DNA of 20,320 bases from Bacteroidota bacterium (lineage in GTDB: Bacteria > Bacteroidota > Bacteroidia > Flavobacteriales > Flavobacteriaceae). Below are positions 1 through 8,312 of the stretch, one piece after another (the first letter of the stretch is position 1; every line of letters starts with the position of its first letter). Where the stretch lies: the NCBI GenBank assembly GCA_021793135.1, contig JAJYTI010000011.1, forward strand, positions 1 to 20,320. The letters are read 5' to 3'. Made by a program: the position numbers and the translations under genes. Under the pieces are notes generated by a model. The model was not told where the DNA came from and did no database searches. It saw nothing but the letters and a program-made list of their open reading frames with translations.

Positions 1-2
1 TC

Positions 3-92
3 ACTACGGGTGCTACACTAGTAGAATGTGGAAAAGAACTCCTAAAAGCTCCTGTTGATAAACTAAGTATCGCTACCTTAGCTATGAGCTGA
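3..92 (+). CDS. ComF family phosphoribosyltransferase, 3' end only
   Basis: This partial reading frame enters from the left edge and stops with TGA at 90-92, leaving 29 residues. It opens with TTGATL, which matches the end of the PRPP-binding loop (normally DDxxTTGATL) of type I phosphoribosyltransferases. It closes with a strand reading LSIATLAMS. That spacing from loop to C-terminus is what I know from ComF/GntX-type proteins, which are linked to DNA uptake and often sit at the end of a transcription unit. The active site and zinc-finger part would lie outside the window. The family call rests on one motif and the length of the tail, so another phosphoribosyltransferase is possible. The next gene starts 24 bases downstream on the same strand. 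Confidence 0.6.
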   Translation, partial: TTGATLVECGKELLKAPVDKLSIATLAMS

Positions 93-102
93 AAAAGTTT
101 TC

Positions 103-110
103 TATTTTTG
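103..110 (+). promoter_or_regulatory. Candidate -7 promoter element (TAnnTTTG)
   Basis: TATTTTTG matches the Bacteroidota -7 consensus TAnnTTTG. It sits only five bases before the ATG at 116, so transcription would begin at or next to the start codon. No TTG -33 element is seen 17-23 bases upstream. Confidence 0.4.
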
Positions 111-115
111 TAACG

Positions 116-1717
116 ATGAAAGCACGAATTCTCTTATTACCATTGGCCCTGCTATTTATACTCGCTTTTACACAATGTGCAAAGCGAGGACGCCCTACGG
201 GTGGTGCAAAGGACACCATACCGCCAAAACCGCTTCGAATAAATCCAAAAAATCTTCAAACTAATTTTAGTGGAAATAAAGTAACCATTCTTTTTGATGA
301 GTATATTCGACTAGATAAACTACAAGAAAATCTTATCATCTCTCCTCCTATGGAGAAGACTCCTACAATTACTCCCTATAATGTTTCAAAAACTTTGGAG
401 ATTGAGATTGCAGATAGTTTGGCTCCAAATACAACCTATACTTTTAATTTTGGGAATAGTATTGTAGACAATAATGAGGGTAATATATTGGAGCAATTTG
501 AGTATGTATTCTCTACCGGCGACTATATCGATAGTTTGAAGTTACGAGGAAAAGTAATCGATAGCCGATTGCTTAAACTAAAGAAAAAAACAGGAGTTAA
601 TCTATACAAACTAGATGAAACTTTTCATGATAGTATAATTACAAAAGGTAAACCTAATTATGTAAGTGTAACGGACGAGGAGGGTAACTTTAGATTTACA
701 AACCTAGCAGATGGTAAGTATTTATTAGTCGCTATTCAAAAAGAAAAGGATGGAAATCCATATATATATAATGCTGCAGAAGATAAGTTTGCATTCCACT
801 CTACACCTATTACAATACCTAATGATAGTATATATAATCTATATTTATATCGTGAACGTGGTGGATATTACTTAAGTCGTCCAGAAATGGTGAATGAGAA
901 TCTTGTTCGATTTGGTTATCGCACCGATGGTAATCTTCCAAATATAGAATTAGAGAATATACCCGAGAATGTCGATACACGAATTACTAAAGAAGTAGGA
1001 AAAGACACTTTATATTTCTGGTATCATCCTTCTATAGAAACAGATAGTCTTCATTTTAATATATCGTATAAAGACAGTGTACAACTTTCAAAAATTAAAA
1101 TAAAGGAGGATATAAAACCGAAGCCGTTTAAGCTTAACAAAATTGATATCCAAACACCCAACGATACTTTAAAATTCCGATTGGATACTCCTCTTGATGA
1201 AGTAAATGAAAACTATATTTCTCTCGTAGATGAAGACTCTATATCGGTTCCATTTAAAACATCTGTAGACAGGCTACATAGTATTTTCAGTTTATCGTTT
1301 GACAAAGAATATAGAAGCAATTATTATATTCAATTTTTACCTGGTGCAATTATAGATTGGCAAGGAGAAACAAACGACACAATACATACTAGTGTGCGCA
1401 CGAAAAGCGAATCGGAATATGGCTCCCTACACTTAAATATTCAAGGTATAAACGATTTCCCTGTAAAAGTAGATTTATTGGATAGTGATTCTAAATTAGT
1501 AAAAACAGACCATCTAAATGAAGAGCGACAAATCAATTTCATGCACTTATCCAAAGGAACTTATTATGTTCGTTTAAGTTATGATATTAACGAAAACGGA
1601 AAATGGGACTCTGGAAATTTCTCTACTCGCACACAACCTGAGCCAGTATTCTTTTTCTATACTCCTATAGAAGTTCATGCTAATTGGAGCGTGAATGAAA
1701 CATTTAGAGTGCCATAG
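116..1717 (+). CDS. Ig-like (Big_5/SbsA-type) domain lipoprotein
   Basis: A 533-residue envelope protein. Residues 1-20 form a lipoprotein signal peptide (basic MKAR, then a leucine-rich core), with C21 as the probable lipidated cysteine. Q at -1 makes the lipobox imperfect. After C21 comes the start of a conserved Bacteroidota family (RGRPTGG, DTIPP). Residues about 30-135 look like a Big_5 bacterial Ig-like domain, with the patterns VTILFDEYI and APNTTYTFNFG. The middle holds probable beta-sandwich repeats, including a carboxypeptidase-regulatory-like strand set around 140-250 (DEEGNFRFTNLADGKYLL). Near the C-terminus, DINENGKWD resembles a calcium-binding loop. No enzymatic motif was seen. 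The likely place is the outer membrane or periplasm. Its substrate or partner cannot be read from the sequence. It follows a ComF-like gene closely. Confidence 0.8.
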   Translation: MKARILLLPLALLFILAFTQCAKRGRPTGGAKDTIPPKPLRINPKNLQTNFSGNKVTILFDEYIRLDKLQENLIISPPMEKTPTITPYNVSKTLEIEIADSLAPNTTYTFNFGNSIVDNNEGNILEQFEYVFSTGDYIDSLKLRGKVIDSRLLKLKKKTGVNLYKLDETFHDSIITKGKPNYVSVTDEEGNFRFTNLADGKYLLVAIQKEKDGNPYIYNAAEDKFAFHSTPITIPNDSIYNLYLYRERGGYYLSRPEMVNENLVRFGYRTDGNLPNIELENIPENVDTRITKEVGKDTLYFWYHPSIETDSLHFNISYKDSVQLSKIKIKEDIKPKPFKLNKIDIQTPNDTLKFRLDTPLDEVNENYISLVDEDSISVPFKTSVDRLHSIFSLSFDKEYRSNYYIQFLPGAIIDWQGETNDTIHTSVRTKSESEYGSLHLNIQGINDFPVKVDLLDSDSKLVKTDHLNEERQINFMHLSKGTYYVRLSYDINENGKWDSGNFSTRTQPEPVFFFYTPIEVHANWSVNETFRVP

Positions 1718-1737
1718 AAACAATATGAAAAGTAAAA

Positions 1738-2134
1738 GTTCAAATCATCACTGGCATAGAGACAGTTTTTATAATACGAAATCTCATCCGCTCTATGAAA
1801 TAAGGGAGAACATTGTAATATATACGCCTCTCTTGTAGATCGAGCGAAAAAAACTGAATTAAATAAAATCAGTACTGCATCTGGGAATTTTTCTCTGACA
1901 AATGCATTCTGAATATGGGGACTTATAAACAAAAAATGATTTTTTGGAAAAGTACAAACTTTACCATTAAATTTATGTTTATATTCTTCTGTACCTGTCC
2001 AAATAACACCATAAACCCCCCCAACTAGTTGACTTGTAAGGATGTAAAATATATTTTTCTAAATCACGATTATATATTAGATAAAAATCTGAATCTGCGT
2101 ATAGGTCTTTTATTCTTAAATTGGAAGTAAACAA
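1738..2134 (-). pseudogene. Decayed AraC-family regulator (N-terminal domain remnant, frameshifted)
   Basis: No intact gene fits 1718-2440, but two adjacent - strand frames read as one protein. From about 2134 (no ATG; TTG at 2132-2134) the frame gives YADSDFYLIYNRDLEKYIL and then KSTSWG. It breaks at a run of seven G on the - strand (C at 2016-2022 on the + strand). Removing one G continues in frame as VYGVIWTGTEEYKHKF, KNHFLFISPHIQNAF, ILFNSVFFAR and LQCSPLF. This block order, with a W, then an FxxN/ISP turn, then FN..FF and a late LF, resembles the cupin-like sensor domain of AraC-type regulators as I remember them. The frame then runs into the antisense of the upstream lipoprotein gene and stops at 1675. 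No helix-turn-helix half is present. The remnant would be about 130 residues. The family call is by recall, not a search. Confidence 0.45.
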
Positions 2135-2368
2135 AATTTAAATTTAATAAATGGATTAAACTCATCAATAACTTTTATTGATTGAAAAAAGCTATAACGC
2201 AAGTAATAGTTTAATAGTTGTTTAGTTTGGAGTAGCTAAAATAGGTATTAATTTCACAATTAATAACATATTTTAAAAGTAGAAGACACGCTACTACTAT
2301 TCAATTTGTATAAATTACAAATACAACAATATATTATAATACTAATATATTAACATTTATGAAAGAAA
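2135..2368. other. AT-rich non-coding stretch
   Basis: Between the AraC-like remnant and the sdh terminator there is very AT-rich sequence with stops in all frames. Only small inverted repeats are visible (for example 7 bp arms at 2304-2310 and 2316-2322), which are expected by chance at this composition. I see no gene or RNA here. Confidence 0.5.
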
Positions 2369-2419
2369 CAAAAAAAGCCTTTAAATTTATAGTATTAAGG
2401 ACTATAAATTTAAAGGCTT
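2369..2419 (-). terminator. Rho-independent terminator of sdhCAB
   Basis: A perfect 19-bp inverted repeat (arms 2375-2393 and 2401-2419) with a 7-base loop. Read on the - strand it is followed by a T run (A run on + at 2369-2374). It lies 21 bases past the sdhB stop, so it ends the leftward sdh operon. A short T-poor tail on the other side makes rightward termination less likely. Confidence 0.85.
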
Positions 2420-2440
2420 ATATATTATAAAGAAAACTTC

Positions 2441-3187
2441 TTACCCTTTTATACTAGCTTTAAGGTATTCACGGTTCATGCGAGCAATAAACTCTAGGCT
2501 AATTCCTTTAGGACATTCTGCCTCACAAGCTCCAGTATTGGTACAGTTACCAAAACCTTCTTTATCCATTTGCTCTACCATGTTAAGAACACGCTGAGTA
2601 GCTTCTACTTTCCCTTGTGGTAAAAGTGAGAATTGACTTACTTTTGCAGAGGTAAACAGCATTGCAGAAGCATTCTTACATGCCGCAACACAAGCCCCAC
2701 AACCTATACAAGTAGCCGCATCGAAAGCTGCATCTGCAGAAGCTTTATCTACTGGTATAGTATTAGCGTCGATAGTATTACCTGAAGTATTTACTGAGAT
2801 ATAACCACCTGCTTGTTGAATACGTTCAAATGCACTACGGTCTACCATCAAGTCTTTAATTACTGGGAATGCAGCAGCACGGAATGGCTCAATAGTAATG
2901 GTATCGCCATCATTAAAGCTTCGCATGTGCAACTGGCAAGTAGTAATTAATGCATCTGGACCGTGTGGTTCGCCATTTATTTGTAAAGAACAAGCTCCGC
3001 AAATTCCTTCACGACAGTCGTGATCAAAAACTACAGGCTCTTCGTTATTATTAATTAAATCTTCGTTTAAGACGTCTAACATCTCTAAGAAAGACATGTC
3101 GCCAGATACGTTATCTAAAGAATACGTTTGAAACGCTCCTTTAGTCTGACCATTTTTTTGACGCCAAATTTTTAATGTTAGTTTCAT
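2441..3187 (-). CDS. sdhB: Succinate dehydrogenase iron-sulfur subunit
   Basis: The electron-transfer subunit of complex II, carrying electrons from the SdhA flavin to quinone at the inner face of the cytoplasmic membrane. The 248-residue protein shows the expected cluster ligands: C58, C63, C66 and C84 for [2Fe-2S] (CREGICGAC, then ITTC), and C160, C163, C166, C170, C215, C221 and C225 for the [4Fe-4S] and [3Fe-4S] centres (CIGCGAC, then NCTNTGACEAEC). The ATG at 3185-3187 is chosen because MKLTLKIWRQ is the usual family start. A longer in-frame version begins with TTG at 3214, almost on top of the sdhA stop, and is less likely. It is the last gene of the operon, 32 bases after sdhA, and ends just before a strong terminator. 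It would itself need the Fe-S assembly genes found further right. Confidence 0.97.
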   Translation of the reverse strand: MKLTLKIWRQKNGQTKGAFQTYSLDNVSGDMSFLEMLDVLNEDLINNNEEPVVFDHDCREGICGACSLQINGEPHGPDALITTCQLHMRSFNDGDTITIEPFRAAAFPVIKDLMVDRSAFERIQQAGGYISVNTSGNTIDANTIPVDKASADAAFDAATCIGCGACVAACKNASAMLFTSAKVSQFSLLPQGKVEATQRVLNMVEQMDKEGFGNCTNTGACEAECPKGISLEFIARMNREYLKASIKG

Positions 3188-3219
3188 AGCTTTGCTATTT
3201 ATTTTGAAAGACAATCGGC

Positions 3220-5223
3220 TTACTTATAGCTTCTTGTCGCAACTTTAATGTTTTCGTAATCTAATGATTCTTTGTGCATTACGGATTCACTAGGAGCACC
3301 TTTATACTCCCAAGCTGCAACGTACATAAAGTTCTCATCATCGCGTAGTGCCTCGCCTTCTTCGGTTTGGTATTCTTCACGGAAGTGACCTCCACATGAT
3401 TCTTCACGATGTAGTGCATCCATAGCAAAAAGTTCGGCAAGTTCCATAAAATCGGAAACTCTACCTGCTTTTTCTAATTCAGGGTTCATTTCATTTAGAC
3501 CTCCTGGTACGCGAACGTCTTTCCAGAACTCTTCACGTAAAGCACGAATCTCTTCGATAGCTTCTTTCAGTCCTTTTGCATTTCTAGCCATACCTACTTT
3601 GTTCCACATGATTAAACCTAATCGTTTATGGAAGTTGTCTACAGACTTAGTACCTTTTACATTAAGAAGTTTTTCTAATCTTTCTTTTACTTCTTTTTCT
3701 GCTTGAGCAAACTCTGGTAAATCAGTAGAAATTGCTCCAGTACGAATATCATTAGATAAATAATCTCCTATAGTATAAGGCAGAACAAAGTAACCATCTG
3801 CCAGACCTTGCATTAGTGCTGATGCTCCAAGTCTATTTGCACCGTGATCACTAAAATTACACTCACCTGTAGCATAACAACCTGGAATAGTAGTACTTAA
3901 GTTATAATCTACCCACAATCCACCCATTGTATAGTGAACTGCCGGATAAATCATCATCGGCGTCTTATATGGGTTCTTGTCTACAATCTTCTCGTACATT
4001 TGGAATAAGTTTCCGTATTTAGAACGGATTACTTCTTCCCCTAACTCACGTATTTTTGCAGCCGATGGATTTGAAATATGGTGAATTGCAGCTTGTTCTT
4101 TTCCATATCGCTCAATAGCCGATGCGAAATCTAAGAATACTGCTTGCCCTGTTGCGTTAACACCATAACCTGCATCACAACGTTCTTTAGCTGCTCTAGA
4201 AGCAACGTCTCGTGGCACTAAGTTACCAAATGAAGGATAACGACGCTCCAAGTAATAATCTCTATCTTCTTCTTTAAGATCGGTTGGCTCTAATCTTCCC
4301 TCACGGATTGCAATAGCATCTTCTTTCTTTTTAGGCACCCAAATACGTCCGTCGTTACGTAACGACTCAGACATTAGCGTCAATTTAGACTGGTGTTCTC
4401 CCGAAACTGGAATACAAGTTGGGTGAATTTGAGTAAAGCAAGGGTTTGCAAAATAAGCTCCTTTTTTATGAACCTTCCAAGAAGCAGTTGCATTACATCC
4501 CATCGCGTTTGTAGAAAGGAAGAAAATATTACCATATCCTCCCGTCGCAAGTACTACTGCGTGAGCGCTGTGTCTTTGGATCTCTCCAGAAACTAAGTCT
4601 CTTGCAATAATTCCTCTTGCTTTTCCATCTACAATTACCACATCTAACATCTCGTGACGGTTGTAAGGTTTAATCTTACCACGATTGATTTGACGATTCA
4701 TTGCAGAATACGCTCCTAAAAGTAACTGCTGACCTGTTTGACCTTTTGCATAGAATGTACGAGAAACAAGAACCCCTCCAAAAGAACGGTTATCTAATAG
4801 CCCTCCATACTCTCTAGCAAATGGAACTCCTTGTGCAACACACTGGTCAATAATATTTGCAGATACCTCAGCAAGACGATAAACGTTTGCTTCTCTAGAA
4901 CGGTAATCTCCACCTTTTACTGTATCGTAAAATAATCGGTAAATTGAGTCCCCATCTCCTTGGTAGTTTTTTGCTGCGTTGATTCCTCCTTGTGCCGCAA
5001 TAGAGTGTGCACGTCTTGGAGAATCATTATAAGTAAATGTTTTTACATTATATCCTAATTCTGCAAGTGTAGCTGCTGCACTACCACCTGCAAGCCCAGT
5101 CCCAACTACTATAATATCAATATTACGTTTATTGGCAGGGTTCACAAGATTAATACTGTCTTTATGATGAGCCCATTTTTCAGCTAAAGGACCTTTTGGT
5201 ATTTTTGAATCTAATATAGACAT
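3220..5223 (-). CDS. sdhA: Succinate dehydrogenase flavoprotein subunit
   Basis: The catalytic subunit of complex II, oxidising succinate to fumarate in the citric acid cycle. Residues 37-50 hold the dinucleotide fold (VVGTGLAGGSAAA). H73 in RRAHSIAAQGG is the expected covalent FAD attachment site. R338 in VPRDVASRA and H430 in AVHYTMGG fit the substrate and proton-transfer residues. GECNFSDHGANRLGASAL at 453-470 is the conserved FAD-binding stretch. At 667 residues it is longer than the E. coli enzyme (588), as is usual for the Bacteroidota type paired with a single five-helix cytochrome b subunit. It starts with ATG 12 bases after the sdhC stop and lies 32 bases before sdhB, so the three genes form one transcript. 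Fumarate reductase of similar build is the alternative. The oxygen-respiring context of the family favours succinate oxidation, but sequence alone does not settle the direction. Confidence 0.97.
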   Translation of the reverse strand: MSILDSKIPKGPLAEKWAHHKDSINLVNPANKRNIDIIVVGTGLAGGSAAATLAELGYNVKTFTYNDSPRRAHSIAAQGGINAAKNYQGDGDSIYRLFYDTVKGGDYRSREANVYRLAEVSANIIDQCVAQGVPFAREYGGLLDNRSFGGVLVSRTFYAKGQTGQQLLLGAYSAMNRQINRGKIKPYNRHEMLDVVIVDGKARGIIARDLVSGEIQRHSAHAVVLATGGYGNIFFLSTNAMGCNATASWKVHKKGAYFANPCFTQIHPTCIPVSGEHQSKLTLMSESLRNDGRIWVPKKKEDAIAIREGRLEPTDLKEEDRDYYLERRYPSFGNLVPRDVASRAAKERCDAGYGVNATGQAVFLDFASAIERYGKEQAAIHHISNPSAAKIRELGEEVIRSKYGNLFQMYEKIVDKNPYKTPMMIYPAVHYTMGGLWVDYNLSTTIPGCYATGECNFSDHGANRLGASALMQGLADGYFVLPYTIGDYLSNDIRTGAISTDLPEFAQAEKEVKERLEKLLNVKGTKSVDNFHKRLGLIMWNKVGMARNAKGLKEAIEEIRALREEFWKDVRVPGGLNEMNPELEKAGRVSDFMELAELFAMDALHREESCGGHFREEYQTEEGEALRDDENFMYVAAWEYKGAPSESVMHKESLDYENIKVATRSYK

Positions 5224-5235
5224 AGCTACTACTGT

Positions 5236-5892
5236 TTACTGATTAAGAAAATGATAAAGAGCAATAAAAATAAATCCTAACGGAACTACAACAGCATAAA
5301 ACTTAGTAAATCCTTGAAGTGCTCTTGAGTACTTATTGTTAAATCCGATACTTTGGAAAGCCGATGAGAAACCATGCCACAAGTGCATACCTAGTAGAAC
5401 GAACGCTAACACATAACCAAATGTACGGATAGGATCGGCAAATTTACCAACGGTTTCTGCGTAGTAACGGGTAGGATCTTCTGGCCCCATGCTCACATAT
5501 TTGTATGCAATTTCTGGAAAAAAGAAATCATACATATGTACAGCCAAGAAAACCAAAATAACAATTCCCGATAAAATCATGTTTCGGGAAACCCATGAAG
5601 AATTATTATTGCCTTTAAATACGCCGTATTTAATAGGGCGTGCTTTGCGGTTTTGTGACTCTAATATGAAGCCCATAATAAAGTGAAGCAAAACCCCAAT
5701 AATTAAGATTGGCTGCATGACAAACTGCACCAAACCATTGGTCCCCATAAAGTGCGACCAAGAATTAAATGTTTCTGGCGAAAACACAGAGGCTGAGTTA
5801 ATTACCAAGTGCTGAGCCAAAAATATAACTAGAAATAATCCAGAAAGCGACATAGTCACCTTTCTAGCGATGGATGATGTAAAAAGTCCCAT
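5236..5892 (-). CDS. sdhC: Succinate dehydrogenase cytochrome b subunit (fused C/D type)
   Basis: The membrane anchor of complex II, binding haem and quinone. The 218-residue protein has five probable membrane helices near residues 13-33, 54-77, 105-124, 153-172 and 193-215. Histidines H28, H70, H119, H170 and H173 lie within or at the ends of helices, as expected for a type B, two-haem anchor. No separate sdhD follows, in keeping with the fused type. Menaquinone as electron partner is inferred from the family. The ATG at 5890-5892 (MGLFTSSIARK) is preferred. A longer frame starts at a TTG at 5925 that overlaps the -7 promoter element and adds a polar leader unlike the family. It is the first gene of sdhCAB. 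Confidence 0.93.
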   Translation of the reverse strand: MGLFTSSIARKVTMSLSGLFLVIFLAQHLVINSASVFSPETFNSWSHFMGTNGLVQFVMQPILIIGVLLHFIMGFILESQNRKARPIKYGVFKGNNNSSWVSRNMILSGIVILVFLAVHMYDFFFPEIAYKYVSMGPEDPTRYYAETVGKFADPIRTFGYVLAFVLLGMHLWHGFSSAFQSIGFNNKYSRALQGFTKFYAVVVPLGFIFIALYHFLNQ

Positions 5893-5922
5893 ATACGGTT
5901 TAATTTTGCAATTTTTGATAAA

Positions 5923-5953
5923 CAAAAATACACTTGTTAAAAGTAATTCCCAA
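5923..5953 (-). promoter_or_regulatory. Promoter of sdhCAB (-33 TTG, -7 TATTTTTG)
   Basis: On the - strand, TTG (5951-5953) is followed after 20 bases by TATTTTTG (5923-5930). This fits the Bacteroidota promoter pattern TTG-N(17-23)-TAnnTTTG. The sdhC start codon is 30 bases further on, leaving a leader of about 25 bases. Confidence 0.65.
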
Positions 5954-6108
5954 GGATTCTTCTACATCTGAGTCTAATTTAGACTTGTTATAAGCTAGCA
6001 GAAGAATAATTCATATGTTTTATAAAAGACATTCCTTCAAAAAACAACTAACTAAAAGCTTTTTGCTATTGAGCTTAAAAATTAATAGCAGTACAGACAA
6101 ATATCTCG

Positions 6109-6116
6109 TAAATTTG
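6109..6116 (+). promoter_or_regulatory. Candidate -7 promoter element of the aminopeptidase gene
   Basis: TAAATTTG matches TAnnTTTG and lies 29 bases before the ATG at 6146. No TTG is found at the right -33 distance, so only half of the promoter is recognisable. Confidence 0.45.
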
Positions 6117-6145
6117 ATTTTGATATTCACAATAATTCTCAAATT

Positions 6146-7438
6146 ATGAAGTATGAAACAATAGACAATAAACTGTTTATTAAGAATCGAAAATATTTCA
6201 TGGCGCACATGAAGCCAAATAGTCTCGCAGTTTTTAATAGCAATGACATCTACCCAATAAGCGCAGATAGCACGATGCCTTTTCAACAAGCAAGGGACAT
6301 CTTTTATCTAAGTGGAATAGATCAAGAAGAAAGCATCCTACTACTATTTCCAGATGCGGTAGAAGAAAAACACACAGAAATCTTGTTTGTTCGTAAAACA
6401 GATGCGCACATTGCCGTTTGGGAAGGACCTAAATTAACAAAGGAAAAAGCCACAGAAGTTTCAGGCATATCCACCATATATTGGCTTGAAGAATTTGATC
6501 AAATTCTTTTTGAACTAATGACTCAAGCAGACACTATATACTTTAATACTAATGAGCATTATCGTCAAGCGATAGAAACCGAAACACGAGAAGATCGTTT
6601 TATAAAAGCAACAAAGGAAAAATTTCCAGCACATAATTGGGCAAAAAGCAATCCTATTCTTCAACGACTACGCTCTGTAAAAGATCCTATTGAAATTGAT
6701 TTAATTCAAAAAGCATGTAACATTACCGAAAAAGGTTTTCGTCGAATTTTGAATTTCGTAAAACCAGGAGTTTGGGAATATGAAATTGAAGCAGAATTCA
6801 TTCATGAATTTATTAGAAACCGATCCAAAGGTTTTGCCTACACCCCAATTATAGCATCTGGAAACAATGCCAACATTCTACATTATATAGAAAACAACCA
6901 ACAATGTTTAGATGGCGACTTGCTATTACTTGATGTAGGCGCAGAGTACGCAAACTACTCAAGTGATATGACGCGAACCATTCCTGTAAATGGAAAATTC
7001 ACAAAAAGACAAAAAGAAGTCTATAATGCAGTTTTAGACGTATTACGTGAGGCTAATACTATGCTCGTACCAGGAACTATATGGAAAGAATATCATGTAG
7101 AGGTAGGAAAGATTATGACCGACAAACTTCTTCAACTAGGCCTACTAGATAAAGCTGATATACAGAATGAAGATCCAAATTGGCCAGCATATAAAAAATA
7201 TTTCATGCATGGCACATCCCATCATTTAGGATTAGACACTCATGATTATGGTATACTTTGGGAGCCAATGAAAGCCAATATGGTATTTACTATAGAGCCT
7301 GGAATTTACATTCCTGAAGAAGGTTTTGGAATCCGACTGGAAAACGACGTTGTCATTCAACAACGAGGAAATCCTTTTGATTTAATGCAAAACATTCCAA
7401 TAGAAGCAGAGGAAATCGAAGAATTAATGAACGCTTAA
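6146..7438 (+). CDS. Aminopeptidase P family protein (M24B metallopeptidase)
   Basis: A predicted cytoplasmic Xaa-Pro aminopeptidase, which removes an N-terminal residue next to proline using two metal ions. An N-terminal creatinase-like AMP_N domain covers about residues 1-140 (FYLSGIDQEES, LLFPD). The pita-bread catalytic domain follows. The five metal ligands are all visible: D263 (LLDVGAEY), D274 (SSDMTRT), H359 (FMHGTSHHLGLDTHD), E384 (FTIEPGIY) and E399 (IRLEND). The length of 430 residues is close to E. coli PepP (441), and the ligand spacing matches that enzyme. Proline-dipeptidase activity is the main alternative within the family. There is no signal peptide. The start is the first ATG after a -7 promoter element. 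The hydrolase gene begins 41 bases downstream and may be co-transcribed. Confidence 0.92.
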   Translation: MKYETIDNKLFIKNRKYFMAHMKPNSLAVFNSNDIYPISADSTMPFQQARDIFYLSGIDQEESILLLFPDAVEEKHTEILFVRKTDAHIAVWEGPKLTKEKATEVSGISTIYWLEEFDQILFELMTQADTIYFNTNEHYRQAIETETREDRFIKATKEKFPAHNWAKSNPILQRLRSVKDPIEIDLIQKACNITEKGFRRILNFVKPGVWEYEIEAEFIHEFIRNRSKGFAYTPIIASGNNANILHYIENNQQCLDGDLLLLDVGAEYANYSSDMTRTIPVNGKFTKRQKEVYNAVLDVLREANTMLVPGTIWKEYHVEVGKIMTDKLLQLGLLDKADIQNEDPNWPAYKKYFMHGTSHHLGLDTHDYGILWEPMKANMVFTIEPGIYIPEEGFGIRLENDVVIQQRGNPFDLMQNIPIEAEEIEELMNA

Positions 7439-7479
7439 TAACAAATAGCCTTTGCTATGCAAGGGGCCTACTTCTATAT

Positions 7480-8250
7480 ATGAAATTACCTTCTTTATCT
7501 TATCAAATAGACGGAAACGGACAGAACATAGTATTATTACATGGGTTTTTAGAATCACCTAACATGTGGAAAAGCTTCATAAATCACATTAATGGTGCTC
7601 TACGTACGATTAATATCCAAATACCTAATCACAATCCCAATGGCGAATTAGTCTATCTAAATTCGTTAAGCCAACAAGCCGATTTAATACATCAGACTTT
7701 ATCCAAATTACAAGTTGACAACCCCATATTTATAGGACATTCTCTTGGTGGATATTTAGCTCTAGCATACGCTGAAAAATATAGCGAACAAATGGCTGGA
7801 CTAGTTCTAGTAAATTCTACTTGTTTTGCAGATAATGAAGAACGAAAAGAACAACGTACGCGAGCCATACAATTGGTAGAAAAACATCCTGAAGCTTTAG
7901 TACAAATGGCAATAAAAAATCTATTTCCAAAAGCTAGTTTAGAAAGACACAAAATCGAAATCAACAAACTGATTTCAGATGCAAAAAAACTTCCTATTCC
8001 TGGCATCCAATCCTGTTTAATGTCTATGCGAGATCGCAAAGACCGAACAGAAGTACTTAGACACTTCGACAAGAACAAACTCTTTATTTATGGAAAAGAT
8101 GATCCTTTAATTCCTATAGAATCCAGTAAAAATGCAATAAGAGAAAGCAAATGCCCATCTATTGGTCTGTCTGCAGGGCACATGGCATGGCTAGAAGACA
8201 AAGACACTTTACAGAAGGTATTATTAGAATTTATTAGACAAACTCTTTAA
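7480..8250 (+). CDS. Alpha/beta hydrolase
   Basis: A 256-residue alpha/beta-hydrolase-fold protein without signal peptide, probably cytoplasmic. The oxyanion-hole motif LLHGFLES is at residues 19-26. The nucleophile elbow GHSLGG gives S88. IYGKDDPLIP supplies the acid (D207 or D208), and the catalytic histidine is H234 in SAGHMAWLED. A cap region of about 75 residues rich in charged residues lies between about 115 and 190. The catalytic triad indicates an ester, thioester or C-C bond hydrolase. The substrate cannot be told from the sequence. MenH-like activity is one possibility, but no menaquinone gene lies beside it. It sits 41 bases after the aminopeptidase and converges on thiL with a 62-base gap that shows no clear terminator. 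Confidence 0.88.
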   Translation: MKLPSLSYQIDGNGQNIVLLHGFLESPNMWKSFINHINGALRTINIQIPNHNPNGELVYLNSLSQQADLIHQTLSKLQVDNPIFIGHSLGGYLALAYAEKYSEQMAGLVLVNSTCFADNEERKEQRTRAIQLVEKHPEALVQMAIKNLFPKASLERHKIEINKLISDAKKLPIPGIQSCLMSMRDRKDRTEVLRHFDKNKLFIYGKDDPLIPIESSKNAIRESKCPSIGLSAGHMAWLEDKDTLQKVLLEFIRQTL

Positions 8251-8312
8251 CTATTAGAACCCCATATCTTTATTCTCTTTTACATTCTTATCATAAAAAA
8301 ATAAACACACTT

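Noticed and set aside
1725..1838. 37-codon + strand frame after the Ig-like lipoprotein gene
   Set aside because: No ribosome-binding signal, and it lies antisense to the AraC-like remnant, whose reading gives a more protein-like product.
2304..2322. Short inverted repeat upstream of the sdh terminator
   Set aside because: 7-bp AT-rich arms without context; no attached gene or array.
3188..3214. Longer start for sdhB at a TTG; the same applies to sdhC (5925), sufD (12785) and hflX (18987)
   Set aside because: Each has a good ATG shortly downstream that fits the family N-terminus. For sdhC and hflX the TTG lies inside the -7 promoter element.
6020..6289. 89-codon frame on the - strand over the aminopeptidase 5' end
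   Set aside because: It overlaps the promoter and start of a clear gene and has a hydrophobic, AT-driven composition with no recognisable motif.
7446..7473. Possible hairpin between the aminopeptidase and hydrolase genes
   Set aside because: The arms pair only with bulges and there is no T run, so it is not a convincing terminator.
7692..8078. 128-codon frame on the - strand
   Set aside because: Fully antisense to the well-supported alpha/beta hydrolase, with a low-complexity Ser/Leu-rich product.
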